NCBI GenBank assembly: GCA_030549335.1
Contig: CM060186.1
Coordinates: 26,706,689 to 26,770,688, forward strand
DNA from: Pontederia crassipes
Taxonomy: Eukaryota; Streptophyta; Magnoliopsida; Commelinales; Pontederiaceae
DNA: 64,000 nucleotides
Direction: 5' to 3'
Shown here: positions 1 through 11,400 of the stretch, piece after piece
Layout: every line of letters begins with the position of its first letter
Position numbering within the stretch: position 1 is the stretch's first letter
Program-made: the position numbers and the translations under genes
The notes under the pieces: generated by a model
Database searches by the model: none
What the model was told of the DNA's origin: nothing
What the model saw: only the letters and a program-made list of their open reading frames with translations

Positions 1-567
1 TTCATTAAAAATTGTAATTTCATTAAGTATAATTAATTTAAAAATGATTTTTCATATTTAAATAATATATTTTTGAACATTTTTTCTAAAAAATTAATTT
101 ATTTTTAATTTATTTTTAATTTTTATTAATAATAAATTATACTTTATATTTACACTAATAATTTTTAATTCAAAATTTATAAAAAATTAATTTATCACAT
201 TAATTTTTTATACGTCTATTTATCTAGAACTTGAGTGGAACGTGATTCTATTTTCAAATGCTGCTTTGGGGTTGTGACTCCAAGAAATCATAAAAGCTTG
301 TAACGTGTTACTTTGGAATGATCGAGAAGAAGATTGCAAAATGGAACCAACTTATGCACATTGATTCTTCAAGCATCAATAAATAATTACACACGATCGG
401 AAAGGAGGAAAAGATGGTGATTATTTGATGCATGCACAACATGGAAGGTTTGAAGGAATATTATACAGTGCGCCAGTGGCCAATAATTCTGGCAATGATA
501 AAGAAAATACAGCACTACTCGCAACTTATTATATGTTTCTGAGGTTGACTAACTGCAGCCATTGAAG
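1..567. other. AT-rich intergenic sequence
   Basis: No coding region or recognisable repeat structure is visible. The first 220 bases are almost pure A/T. The stretch ends at the target duplication of the copia element. Confidence 0.5.
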
Positions 568-572
568 ATGCA
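568..572. repeat. Target site duplication of the copia element, left copy
   Basis: ATGCA immediately precedes the TGTTG end of the left copia LTR fragment. It is matched by ATGCA at 14563-14567, directly after the CAACA end of the right copia LTR. A 5-bp duplication is the normal footprint of LTR-retrotransposon integration. Confidence 0.8.
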
Positions 573-684
573 TGTTGTGAATAGAACACCGAGAATCGAT
601 GAATAATCAAAACAACGAAAGAAAAAGAAGATGAACACATAGATTTAACGTGGTAAAATTCTCTTGATCAATGTGAACATAGAG
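573..684 (-). mobile_element. Ty1/copia LTR remnant (3' LTR, broken by the Athila block)
   Basis: This is 112 bp closely matching the first 110 bp of the LTR at 14261-14562, both beginning TGTTG(T/C)GAATAGAAC. I count roughly eight differences, so the pair is about 7% diverged. On the minus strand it is the downstream (3') LTR. Its other part is missing because the sequence switches at 684/685 to the Athila 3' untranslated region. With the right LTR, the primer site at 14246 and the gag start at 14118-14226, it shows that a copia element once spanned the whole interval. Confidence 0.8.
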
Positions 685-1606
685 TTAATTGATGAAATTT
701 GAATACTTTTCTTTCTTATCACTTGCTATTTTAGTATCAAACTTATGGACTATGTGTCTATGCTAAGTAGAATTATGAATGACTAGACGACAAAATCATA
801 TTCATGCCTTTTTATTTCTTTTAAGTCTTGATAGTAGTAGCCTTCTTATTGACCATATCAAGTACTTTTTGAGCTTATAAAAAAGAAGGGTTAGTTAAAC
901 CCCAACAAATAATTATGTTAAATAAAAAAAAATGAATAAAGTTATGTGTAGGTACAAAAATGTTATCCGGAACCAAGGTGTGTTCGGGTAATTAGATCCG
1001 TAGGGGTTCATGCCTGGCGACCTAAGGGCAACTGCTCTGGGAACCGTCGATCAAAAACCTGCTACATGGACCATCTTGTGGAATATGGAGAAGCACAGGA
1101 GTACTGAACCATGGCTAAGTTCGAACTCTTCATTCGGAACCTTGGTTGTTCGGACAAGTAAACTCGATGGGTGCTTTATCACCTGGTGCCCTAAGGCCAT
1201 CTGGTCTGGGAGTCATCAGTTCAAAGCCCGCTACATGGACTTCCTTGTGCAATCCTGCTTGAAGATTAGAACTTTTTAAATGATTAAAAATAAAGTTGAA
1301 AAATGAAAAGAAAAAGAAAAAGTTTTAAGCTCAATTAGTACTTATGTGTTCAATATTAATGCTATTATTCGATAGACAATTTATTTTTTACAAGGCTGAA
1401 TTTGAGATTGTTTAAATTTGTGTAGCATTCAGAACCTCTATGAAGCTAAGTACATGAAAAATGATAAGATACTAAGTAGTAGGTGTGCAGAAGCACTGTG
1501 TGAGAAAATTAGCCAGTTGGCAATGTGAAGGCTATGATGGAACTTTCTTGAGCATTGCTTTGAATTTTTGCTTGAGGACAAGCAAGACTTTAAGCTTGGG
1601 GGAGTT
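685..1606 (+). repeat. Displaced copy of the Athila 3' untranslated region and polypurine tract
   Basis: This is nearly identical to 11401-12321, the segment just upstream of the 3' LTR. It ends in the same polypurine tract (1592-1606) directly before an LTR. Its position outside the 5' LTR means the block derives from LTR-internal-LTR-internal-LTR, now cut on the left. A diverged direct duplication of about 115 bp (966-1080 and 1133-1249) lies inside it. The 89-codon reading frame here is not supported as a gene. Confidence 0.8.
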
Positions 1607-3402
1607 TGATGCATGCAAAATACAACATATTTTAGTTAATTATTTTAATTAAATTTTTTATAATTTGATCATGGCATGCATCATTTTTAGTCACTTTTAA
1701 TCATAATTCCGGATTTATCAATTTTAATTATTAAAATCGCTGAATATTTTAATTGTTGATGGATTAACTATATTTTGATAATTATTTGCAGGAAAATTTG
1801 AATCTCGGCCGAAATTCAAAGAAATTATTTCTTACGGCCGAGATTTGGCTTTACACCCAAGTCGTTACGGTCGAGATTCAAAAGGAGTAACAAGATTTAA
1901 TTCTTTGTTACGGCTAAGATTTGAAGGAGTAAAGATAAATGATTTTATCTTTTGGGCGTAATGGCATGAAGATAAAGATGTTACGGCCGAAATTTGGAGG
2001 GCGTAATGGCATGAAGATGAAGGGTGTAACAATCAATCGAGTTTATCTTTGGGCGTAACAAGATAAGTTCATTCCTTACGGCCGAGATTTGGAGGGGGTA
2101 ATGGCAATTGAAATCATCCGTTTTGGCCGATATATGAAGGTGTAAAGATAAAATTGTTTGGGCGTAAAGATAAAAGGATTTTTATCTTTTGGGAGTAATG
2201 GAAAGGAGTAAAGATAAAATATTTTCCTTACGGCCGAGACTCTAAGGGAGTAAAGATAAGAAAGATTTATCTTTGGGCGTAATGATAAAAGAATTTATCT
2301 TTGGCCGAATTTATCTTATAATTTTAAAGTCAACCGTACGATGTTACGGCCGAGATCAAATTGAAGGCCGTCCGCACCCTATAAATACGTGAAGAATCCA
2401 TCGTTTGAATTCGTGCTCTGAAGTTCAGGTTTCTTCCACGGCGAGTCGTGAGCTCTGCAGGCTACGACCAAGAGGAGAGAGGTGCGACGGCTGGAAGTTG
2501 ATCGCGACCCTGATCAAGTTCGAGAGGCTGCCCGACTGTCTGCCCAATTCAAGAGCTCTACTTCTATTTTGGGTGTAATTCTTTCGATTATTATTGTTAT
2601 TTTGTTATTATCTCTCCAGAATTTCTAGGATGAACTCCATGTTTTTAAGATTATTATTTTAGGAGATTATTAATTGAAGGGAAATGTTTGGATCCTACTT
2701 TATTTGTTTTAATCTTTTCTGATCAATTATTAATTGTGTTTAATGCTTTTATATTAGTTAATTAAATTTCCGAATTAGGCTATACCAATTTGTGGAGTGT
2801 TTAATTTCAGAATTTATTATACTAATTATAATTGATTTTATTTGGAATTAATAATTGACATAAATTTGATAACTAGTGTGTGGAGAATCAAGCTTGTGTG
2901 GTCTATTAATCTATACCAGTTTGTGGAGTGATTAATAGTCTAGAGAATCCAATTTAATGCATCTTAATTTTAATACGATTTTGGGGGTACCAGTCGTGGA
3001 GACTTCAATTCTTATTAAATTAAGATAGTTCTATATGATTAAATTGAGGGATGCCAGTCGTGAAGACCACAAGTTAATCATGGTAGATTACTTTAGGGAG
3101 ACTCTAATCTATCTTTAAAGATTAAATTTATCTTTTATGATTCAAATATTTATCCTGATCTATTTTCATCCTAAGGCCTAACTTCAACACCACTATCTTA
3201 TCTTTATCTTATTTTATTTATTTTATTTTCATAAAACCTCTTTCCAAAAATCCATGTTTTTCCTCTCTTATTAATTTATAAATTCAGATATTGAATCAAT
3301 AATATTCCTCGTGGGTTCGACACTCTTACTCCTTTTTACTATATTACTTGAGCGACTAGTGCACTTGCTAGCAAATTTTATTGTTACAATTACAACGCAT
3401 CA
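1607..3402 (+). repeat. Athila 5' LTR
   Basis: The LTR runs from TGATGC to GCATCA, a perfect 6-bp inverted terminus. It is preceded by a polypurine tract and followed after six bases by a tRNA-Asp primer site. Its first 750 bp hold many TTACGGCCGA-type motifs and GGGCGTAA variants. A TATA box lies at 2380. The 3' end carries the TTCGACACTC...GTGCACTTGC tail familiar from Athila/Tat LTRs. Confidence 0.88.
2380..2387 (+). promoter_or_regulatory. TATA box of the Athila 5' LTR
   Basis: TATAAATA in the context CACCCTATAAATACG, about 770 bp into the LTR. It is a plausible U3/R promoter and is repeated identically at 13095 in the 3' LTR. Confidence 0.6.
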
Positions 3403-3408
3403 AGTTTT

Positions 3409-3425
3409 TGGCGCCGTTGCCGGGG
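3409..3425 (+). other. Primer binding site, tRNA-Asp
   Basis: TGGCGCCGTTGCCGGGG is the exact complement of the 3' end of plant tRNA-Asp(GUC) including its CCA. It lies six bases after the LTR end. Athila-group elements typically use tRNA-Asp. Confidence 0.9.
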
Positions 3426-5012
3426 AATATTTTATTAATTAGTTTCTGATTTTTATGAATTATTAGGAGATGTAAATAAATTGTAAATAATTCTTTGTAA
3501 ATATCTACTATTTTTTTAATTATTTTTATTTTTTGTGTATAAACTAATTTTTTTTTCTTTTGTAGATAAAGGTCGCGACAACTTTAAATTTGTTGACTTT
3601 CGGCTTAAATTCTGACGCCGACTGGATTTTTCAAATTACGTGAACTTATGGTTTTACGACCAAGATCTAGTTTGTCGGCTTTACTGGTTTTACGGCTTCG
3701 TTTCTGACATCTAAACTTTTAATTTTGCTGTCGCAACATTGATTTCAGTGGCTTTATATTTTATATTGTTTGTTACGGGCGAGAATTGATCTCATTTTTT
3801 TTACGGCCGAGCATTTATCTCATTTTTTTACGGCCGAGAATGAATCCTGTTTTTTCGGCCGTAGAACTCTTTTTAATATTGATTTGATCTTTTTCAGCTT
3901 TAATGATTATGATTTTTTTTACGCCCGTAAGCTTTTAACTGACAAACTCTTATCCAATTTTACGGTCGGTATTTCACTTCATCCAGATCGAACTGAATTC
4001 TCTCTCTTGTGATATGATTGATTAAGCTTGCAGACGAGAATTTAATCTCTGATAATCCATTATCTCATGTTTTCTTTTTACGGCCGACACTTATTTCGGC
4101 CGAAACCCTATTTTTCTTTATGGCCTCGTGTTGACTTCATCTCGGCCGATGTGACATCGTCTTAATTGACGATTTAATCTTTTTTACGGCCGAGAATTGA
4201 TCTCATGTTTTCTTTTTACGGCCGTAAAATTTTTGAACATTTGTTTTTACGCCATCTTACGACCCCAATTTATTTGTGATTTTTTCATTCTCGGCCGTAA
4301 CATTATAATAGTTTGAACTTTTGATTTGACTTTGTTTTGGCCGAAGCGATTTAGTTTGTCTCGGCCGTAATGGATCATCCGACATGGATTTTACTCCCTT
4401 TCGGCCGATTTATATGTGTTGATGTTTTACCTCTCGTTCGACTGAACTTTCATTGTTTTACGGCCGATATGAACTATATTCTTTGTCGGCCGTAATGATT
4501 CATTTGGCAACATTTCATTCAATTTTTTTTTTGGCCGAGATAATTCATCGCCATGCTAATTTTTACGGCCTTCACGTTGAATCCTTTTGACACTGTTTCA
4601 ATATTTTTACGGCCGAACGAGCTTCGAATTACTAATCTAATTTCGGCCGTAAATCTATTTCTGTAATTACGGCCGATCAATCTTATTTCTTCTCTGAAAA
4701 TAATTTTTGATTATTTTTTATTATTAATTTTACGGCCGCAAATTAGTTCGGACTTATTTTGTGCGGTTTGCTACATCATCATAAATTCTTTTGGTCGATA
4801 TTAATATTTGGTATTCGTATTGATTTGAAGAATTTCTGAAAAGTTCCTCTAGAAAATTAATTTTAATGACGAATTTTCAAATTCTATCATGCCGAAAGAC
4901 TTTATTTGTTAAAAACTCATTTTTCGTGACCTATTGTCTGAATTTCTTTCTTCTTGTATATATTTTATTTTATTCTTTTATCTTACTGAAAATTGGTTGT
5001 TGCAGGTACTAA
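3426..5012 (+). repeat. Athila leader with dense CGGCCG motif array
   Basis: This is an untranslated leader of about 1.6 kb. From about 3770 to 4745 it contains roughly seventeen exact CGGCCG cores, mostly as TTACGGCCGA or TTTCGGCCGTAA, plus decayed variants such as TTACGCCCGTAA and TTACGGTCGG. Spacing is irregular (about 20-150 bp) with T-rich DNA between. There is no reading frame of note. A 3' splice-site-like stretch (GTTGTTGCAGGTACT) sits just before gag. Confidence 0.75.
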
Positions 5013-6167
5013 TTGAAAATTAAATCACAACCAATCCTGGAATCTTCTGATAAGCGCACTAGGAGTTCAAATCCACTGTTGGAATTTGATCCTGAAATTG
5101 AAAGAACCTATCGTCGATTACGAAGAAATATAAGAAAAATGGCGGAACAAGCACGCGACAATCAGAGACTGGAGCATCAGAATGAACTGGTTCCACCACA
5201 TAATAATCGGCGAGAAGATGAAGTAGAACTTTCTATGAGAGAATATGTCTCAGCCAGATACAGTGATCGAGAATCATGCATCGTGCTGCCTGATATTAAC
5301 GCAAATAATTTTGAGATAAATCCCGCAATCGTGAGGATGATACAAGCATCCCAATTTGGAGGAGGATTTTATGAAGACCCTCACGATCACCTTGACAAAT
5401 TTCTTGCTACTCTGAGCACCTTTAGAAATAATAATGTTTCTTTTGAAGTTATTCGTTTATTATTATTTCATCAATCTTTACGTGACAAAGCTTCCACTTG
5501 GTTTAAAACTTTGCCTGCAGGATCGATTCATTCTTGGTTGGAGCTGGTAAAAAAGTTTGTTGGAAAATATTGTCCACCACAAAAGGCAGGCAAATATCGA
5601 AGAGAGCTAAGGGCATTTGTTCAAGATGATAACGAGACGTTATATGAAGCCTGGGAACGATATAAGGAACTGCTGGCCAGAGTTCCTGATAATAGAATTC
5701 CAAAGTGGCAAGTGATGAAAGATTTCTACCATGGATTACGACCTGCAGATCAAGATAAGCTCGATCAATCAGCAGGAGGGACAGTACTGGGATCTAAACG
5801 TCCTAGTGAGATACAAGATATAATTGAAGTTGTAGCCCTCAAGTCGAGCCAAGAAAGGAGACCATCTCGCCGAACTCATGATGTGCATGCTACAGAAAGT
5901 AAAAATTCTTCTGAAGTAGTGACTCAGCTGGAGTCACTTAATCAAAAATTTGAGCAGATGATGTCATTAATGGTGTGCAACAACTGTGGAGGAGGACATG
6001 CGAGCAATTATTGTCCTCAAGGTAACATTTCTAATCCTGATCATATTGAAAATGCTAACTTTGTCTCCAATCCATTTTTCAGGAATAATGACTATGGTTG
6101 GAGGAACAATCAAAAGTTTCCTTACAGGTCAAATCAAGGGCAAGTTTTTGAGAAATTTCAGAATTAA
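5013..6167 (+). pseudogene. gag: Athila gag polyprotein region (capsid and zinc knuckle)
   Basis: The frame encodes the retrotransposon gag/capsid protein that packages element RNA. The capsid core spans about residues 105-270, with HLDKFLATL, SLRDKASTWFKTLP and YEAWERYKELL blocks typical of Athila gag. A short zinc knuckle CNNCGGGHASNYC (CX2CX3HX4C) follows near residue 325. Family-like sequence extends back to 5013, but the first in-frame ATG is at 5139, so the ancestral start is upstream or lost. The frame ends at a TAA at 6165-6167. Downstream codons continue in the same frame into pol, so the stop most likely replaced a CAA glutamine codon (C to T). Confidence 0.85.
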
Positions 6168-8300
6168 GCTCATCCACAAAATTTTACACTTTTGAGAAAG
6201 CAACAAGAAGCTCCTGTCCAACAATCGACTAATCCTGTGGAAGAGATGATGGCAAGAGTTATTGACACTATGCAAACCATGCAGAAGATAATGGAAACAA
6301 GGGCAAACAATCAAGATGCTACAATCAGGAATTTAGAAATGCAAATAGGGCAAATGGCCAATATGATGGCAGGTCGTGCACCAGGGACTCTTCCAAGCAA
6401 TACAGAGAAAAATTCTAAAGAAGATACCAAAGCTGTGACTCTTAGAAGTGGGAAACAATTGAGAAGTCTGAGATCAGATTCCCCGCCAAGAGTAATTGAT
6501 CACAAAGAAGAAACTGAAGCATCAAAGACACAAGATCAGACTACTGTAGATATCAATCTGAAGAAAAGAGAAATTGACAATTCAAAAAATACCAACATAA
6601 AGGATCTACCCTATCCACAGAAATTTCGCAAAGAACAACTAGATAAGCAATTTTCTCGCTTTCTTGATATTCTGAAGCAATTATCTATTAATATTCCTTT
6701 TCATAAAGCTTTACAGATGATGCCGAGCTATGCTAAATTCATGAAGGATATATTATCCTCAAAAAGAAAGTTTGAAAACACTAGGAGAGTAATGTTGACA
6801 TCGGAGTGTAGTGCCATTTATGATCGAGATATACCTAAAAAAATGAAGGATCCGGGAACCTTCACCATACCTTGCACTATAGGAAAATTCTTTTGTGCAC
6901 AAGCTTTATGTGATCTTGGTGCTAGTATAAGTTTAATGCCTTACTCTATATTTGTGCAGCTAGGTTATGGAGAACTAGAAGAAACAAGCATTACTCTTCA
7001 ATTTGCAGATTCTTCATGCAAAAGACCCCAAGGAATATTAAGAGATGTTTTGGTAAAAGTTGATAAATTTATTTTTCCTGCAGATTTTATTGTTCTGGAT
7101 ATGAAGGCAGATGAAAAAACCCCTATCATCCTCGGGAGACCATTTCTAGCCACAGGAAATGCACTTATAGACGTTCAACAAGGGATGCTCACACTTCGCG
7201 TCAACAACGAAGACATCACTTTCAATATAAAAAATTCTCTCAAACAACATTTTGATCACTCATCCTGTTATGCTATTGATTCTATAGAAGATGACACGAC
7301 TAATGCTTTTGATGATATTGTTGCAGATTTTGTTTCGGATCCATATGCTAAGGAAGCTTTGGAAATGATGGAGGATTCTAGAGAAATTGTGGGAGAGGAT
7401 AATGTGCCAATAACAACAGAGACATTCGAGGACGAAATTGAAAAATTGGATTGTCCTCCAAAATTCGAACTTAAAGAACTTCCATCTCATTTAAGATATG
7501 CTTTTCTTGAAAATAACACTTACCCAGTTATCATATCTGCTGACTTGACAGATGACATGGAGAATAAACTTCTGGAAGTATTAAGGCAACACAAGAAAGC
7601 AATTGCTTGGTCTATTTCAGATATCAGGGGAATCTCTCCTACAATTTGCATGCACAAGATTTTGATGGAGGACAATGCCAAACCAATTGCTCAATATCAA
7701 AGAAGGCTCAACCCAACTTTAAAGGAAGTTGTAAGAAAGGAGGTCATCAAACTCCTTGATGCAGGTATTATATATGCCATTTCTGATAGTTCATGGATAA
7801 GTCCTGTGCAAGTAGTTCCTAAGAAAGGAGGAATCACCGTGGTAAGTAACAAAAATAATGAATTAGTTCCTCAAAGAACAATTACAGGTTGGAGAGTCTG
7901 TATAGACTATAGGAAGCTTAATGATGCTACCCGCAAAGATCATTTTCCATTACCTTTTATTGACCAAATGTTGGAGCGTGTTGCAGGTCATAGCTTTTAT
8001 TGTTTTCTAGATGGCTATTCTGGATACAATCAAATAGCAGTAGCACCTGAGGATCAAGAAAAGTCAACGTTCACATGTCTATATGGGACGTTTGCCTATA
8101 GAAGGATGTCATTTGGTCTATGCAACGCTCCAGCAACATTCCAAAGATGCATGATGTCAATCTTTGCAGATATGAATGAGAAGATACTCGAAGTTTTCAT
8201 GAATGATTTTACACTTTTTGGTAGCTCTTTTAATAACTGTTTGGATAACTTATCTCTAGTTTTGCAGAGATGTGAAGAAACGAATTTGGTCCTTAACTGA
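6168..8300 (+). pseudogene. pol: Athila pol part 1: gag-pol linker, protease and reverse transcriptase palm
   Basis: This is in the same frame as gag. A coiled, charged linker comes first. The aspartic protease follows, with active-site motif ALCDLGAS at about 6903 and ILGRPFLAT at about 7126. Reverse transcriptase starts near 7680 (ISPVQVVPKKGG, WRVCIDYRKLN, DGYSGYNQI, CLYGTFAYRRMSFGLCNAP). The catalytic motif reads FMNDF instead of FMDDF: codon AAT at 8202-8204 where GAT is expected, which removes an essential metal-binding aspartate. The frame ends at a TGA at 8298-8300, where the family has tryptophan before EKCHFM, so TGG became TGA. Both lesions are G to A changes. The protein is non-functional. 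Confidence 0.87.
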
Positions 8301-9172
8301 GAGAAATGTCACTTCATGGTTAAGGAGGGTATAGTTCTTGGCCACAAAATTTCAGAAAAAGGAATTGAAGTGGATAAGACCAAGATAGATGTTATTGCAA
8401 ATCTGCCTCCTCCAACCAATGTGAAGGGCATTCGAAGCTTCCTTGGGCACGCAGGATTTTATCGCCGTTTTATCAAAGATTTTTCAAAAATGGCTAAACC
8501 CTTAACTAATCTTCTTGCTAAGGACACAAAATTTGATTTTAATTCAGATTGTCTTGCTGCCTTTAATTTATTAAAGGAAATGCTAATTTCTGCACCTATT
8601 GTTGTTGCACCAGACTGGTCTCTACCATTCGAGATGATGTGTGACGCGAGTGATGGTGCTATTGGAGCTGTGTTGGGGCAAAGAAAGGATAAAACATTTC
8701 ATGTCATATATTATGCAAGCCGAACATTGAATGCTGCCCAACTAAATTATGCAACAACAGAGAAGGAGTTTCTTGCTATTATTTTTGCTTTTGACAAGTT
8801 TAGATCATATCTAATTTGTTCAAAAATTATTGTATACACAGATCATGCAGCCATCAAGCACTTGATGAGCAAACAAGATGCCAAACCTAGACTGATCCGA
8901 TGGATACTACTTTTGCAAGAGTTCGATGTGAAAGTAAAAGACAAAAAAGGGATTGAGAACTTATTAGCTGATCACCTATCTCGGTTGGAGCCATCTCCAA
9001 GAGAAGTCACAGACATACTTGAAGAATTCCCAGACGAGAAACTTTTTTCTATCTCTACAATTTTTCAAATTTCTGACACTACACCATGGTTCGCTGATCT
9101 TGCTAATTATCTTGCAGGACATTACATTCCAAAGGGCATGACCGCTCATCAAAAAAGGAAATTCTTATCTGT
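8301..9172 (+). pseudogene. pol: Athila pol part 2: reverse transcriptase thumb and RNase H
   Basis: The frame continues after the TGA. The thumb region contains [11 protein letters not shown] and [19 protein letters not shown]. RNase H follows, with [14 protein letters not shown] (first catalytic Asp), [23 protein letters not shown] (catalytic Glu), [10 protein letters not shown] (catalytic Asp) and ADHLSRLE. RNase H residues look intact. Near 9170-9172 the family reading frame jumps: up to KFLS the frame is as upstream, while the conserved YHWEDPYLF block that follows is in another frame. One deleted base explains this. The unshifted frame then runs to a stop at 9228-9230. Confidence 0.85.
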
Positions 9173-10369
9173 GTTAAGAATTATCACTGGGAAGATCCTT
9201 ACCTTTTTCGATTATGTGCAGATCAAATAGTTCGAAGATGTGTTCACGAAGATGAGATTGATAATATCCTAAGTCATTGCCACGATGGACAAGCTGGAGG
9301 TCACTTTGGACCCAATCGAACAGCAGCTAAAGTACTTGAATGTGGACTATATTGGCCAACCATTTACAGAGATGCAAGAAACTACTATAAGTATTGTGAC
9401 AAATGTCAAAGGACAGGTAATATTTCTCGTCGAGATGAAATGCCTCTCACAAATATTTTACAGTGCGATATTTTTTATGTTTGGGGCATTGACTTTATGG
9501 GACCATTCCCTAAATCCTTTAACAACCAATACATCTTAGTGGCGGTTGATTATGTTTCCAAATGGGTAGAAGCTGTAGCCACACCAACAAATGAGGCCAA
9601 GGTAGTTGCCAACTTTTTAAGAAAAAATATTTTTACTCGATTTGGAACACCTAGGACTATCATAAGTGACAATGGAACACATTTCTGCAATAAAATAATG
9701 TCAACTCTTCTTAATAGATTTGGAGTCAAACATTTTTTGAGTACACCATATCATGCCCAATCTTGTGGACAAGTGGAAATTTCAAATAGAGAGATAAAAA
9801 GGATTCTAAAAAAAACTATAAATTCATCTAGGAAAGACTGGTCTTTGAAATTAGATGATGCACTCTGGGCATATAGGACTGCTTTTAAAACACCCATAGG
9901 TACTTCTCCTTATAAATTAGTTTTTGGAAAAGCATGTCACCTTCCTGTAGAACTAGAACACAGGGCTTATTGGGCAATAAAATTTTTAAATATGAATCTA
10001 AAATCATCACAATCTGAAAGGTTATTACAATTAAATGAGCTTGATGAATTTAGACAATATGCATACGAAAATAGTAAGCTATATAAAGAACGCACAAAAA
10101 ATTTACATGACCTGCATATCAAACATAAAGAATTTTTACCTGGTCAACAAGTACTTCTTTATAATAGCAAACTCAGATTATTTCCTGGAAAACTTAAATC
10201 AAGATGGACCGGACCTTATGTTATAATTAATTGTTCACCCTATGGAACTTTTGAGATTGAATCATTAGACAAAAAACAAAGACTCAAAGTGAATGGACAT
10301 AGATTGAAACTTTATCATGGCGGCACTTATTATCATAACCTTTCTATGATCACTCTTTATGATGTGTGA
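9173..10369 (+). pseudogene. pol: Athila pol part 3: integrase
   Basis: The frame is open from the frameshift to 10369. The HHCC zinc-binding module ([14 protein letters not shown] ... [12 protein letters not shown]) lies at about 9270-9415. The DDE core has Asp in WGIDFMGPF, Asp in IISDNGTHF and Glu in [14 protein letters not shown]. The C-terminal GPY/F-like motif is SRWTGPYVI near residue 265 of the last open segment. All three catalytic acids are present, so this domain is the best preserved part. It cannot be made as part of the polyprotein because of the upstream stops and frameshift. Confidence 0.88.
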
Positions 10370-11400
10370 AATTTTCATCAGAACTAAGTCAAGCTGACGA
10401 CTATAAATCAGAACTATTTTTATCCTTTTTATTTATTTCAGATTTTGTGGTAATAGTTTTATTTTGTTGAGTCATCTGCGGAAGGAGAGACCTCGGACAA
10501 TCGGCCAAGCTCTTACGACATAACCCTTCACGTTGGAAAGGTAAGTTTACGCCCGAAGTTTCATCTATAAATTTTGACCCCTTCCACATCTTTGCAGATC
10601 TAAATCTTCGGCCGAGCTTTACTTCTTACGGCCGAGGTTCTTCATCGACTTACGGACGAACGAAAAGCAATTACGGCCGAGCCTCTGTTCCTTACAGCCG
10701 AAGTCTCAACGCCAACCGCCGATCCTTACGCCCAAAGTTCCATGCCACCTGTACTCCTTACGGCCGAAGTTTCACCATTACGCCCTGTGCGTTACGGCCA
10801 AGCTTCCACGCCGATTTCGTTTTACGGCCGAAGAACCGACACCGTCACCGCCGCTTCCTTACGCCCAAAGTGCCACCACCTATTCGTTACGGCCGAACCA
10901 ACTCCTTACGGCCGAAGTTTCACCATTACGATCAGTTTCTTACGGCCGAGATTGCACGGCTGAGATCTTCATCAACAAAATTTTGCGGCCAAGCTTTTAC
11001 GACCGAGATCTCCTCTCACCGACACCATTTGCGGCCGACACCTTCATCATGCCGAGCATCTCTCCACCGACAATAAATCCGGTTGTATCTTTTCTCTTTT
11101 CTTTATTTTTATTTTTATTTCTTTAGCTTTTTTATATTATCTTTTCACTTTCCCTTACTGGCTTAACACTGAGGACAGTGTCTAGTTCAAGCTTGGGGGA
11201 GTTTGCATTTCACGCATTGCATGTTTCTTTCTGTTTATTTGCTTATGTTTGCATCTATTTATAAAAAAAATCCAAAAAAATTGAAAATTTTGAAAATTTT
11301 CTAAATAATACCATTGCATGCATTTATTTTTGCTACCATCTAACAAACTCTTGTCTTATTGTTTTAATTATCTTTTTAGTAGAAGTTCAAAGACACGTCG
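10370..11400 (+). repeat. Athila 3' untranslated region with second CGGCCG motif array
   Basis: No coding sequence is supported. From about 10,560 to 11,060 the motif TTACGGCCGA and variants (TTACGCCCAAAG, TTACGACCGAG) recur about every 20-40 bp, often followed by AGTTTC or GATCTTC. Short frames across it are low-complexity products of the repeats. Confidence 0.7.
11189..11201 (+). other. Upstream polypurine-tract-like motif
   Basis: AAGCTTGGGGGAG followed by TTTG, preceded by GAGGACAGTG. It repeats the arrangement of the true polypurine tract at 12307 (GAGGACAAGC ... AAGCTTGGGGGAGTT) but lies 1.1 kb before the LTR. It may be a second plus-strand primer or a relic. Confidence 0.55.

Noticed and set aside
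1010-1279. 89-codon frame, repeated at 11725-11994
   Set aside because: It lies inside a duplicated non-coding 3'-UTR block of the Athila element, crosses both halves of an internal repeat and shows no domain. Its conservation is explained by recent duplication.
3310-3330. GTGGGTTCGACACTC as a tRNA T-arm
   Set aside because: No acceptor, D or anticodon arms surround it. It is part of the conserved LTR tail and is repeated in the 3' LTR.
690-3402. LTR starting at 690 (TGATGAAATTTG) with 2.7-kb length
   Set aside because: The repeated segment does begin near there, but the polypurine tract abuts TGATGC at 1607 and 12322, which pairs perfectly with GCATCA. The extra 0.9 kb is duplicated internal sequence.
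3770-4745. CRISPR-like array
   Set aside because: The repeats are short, variable, in both orientations and irregularly spaced, inside a plant retrotransposon leader.
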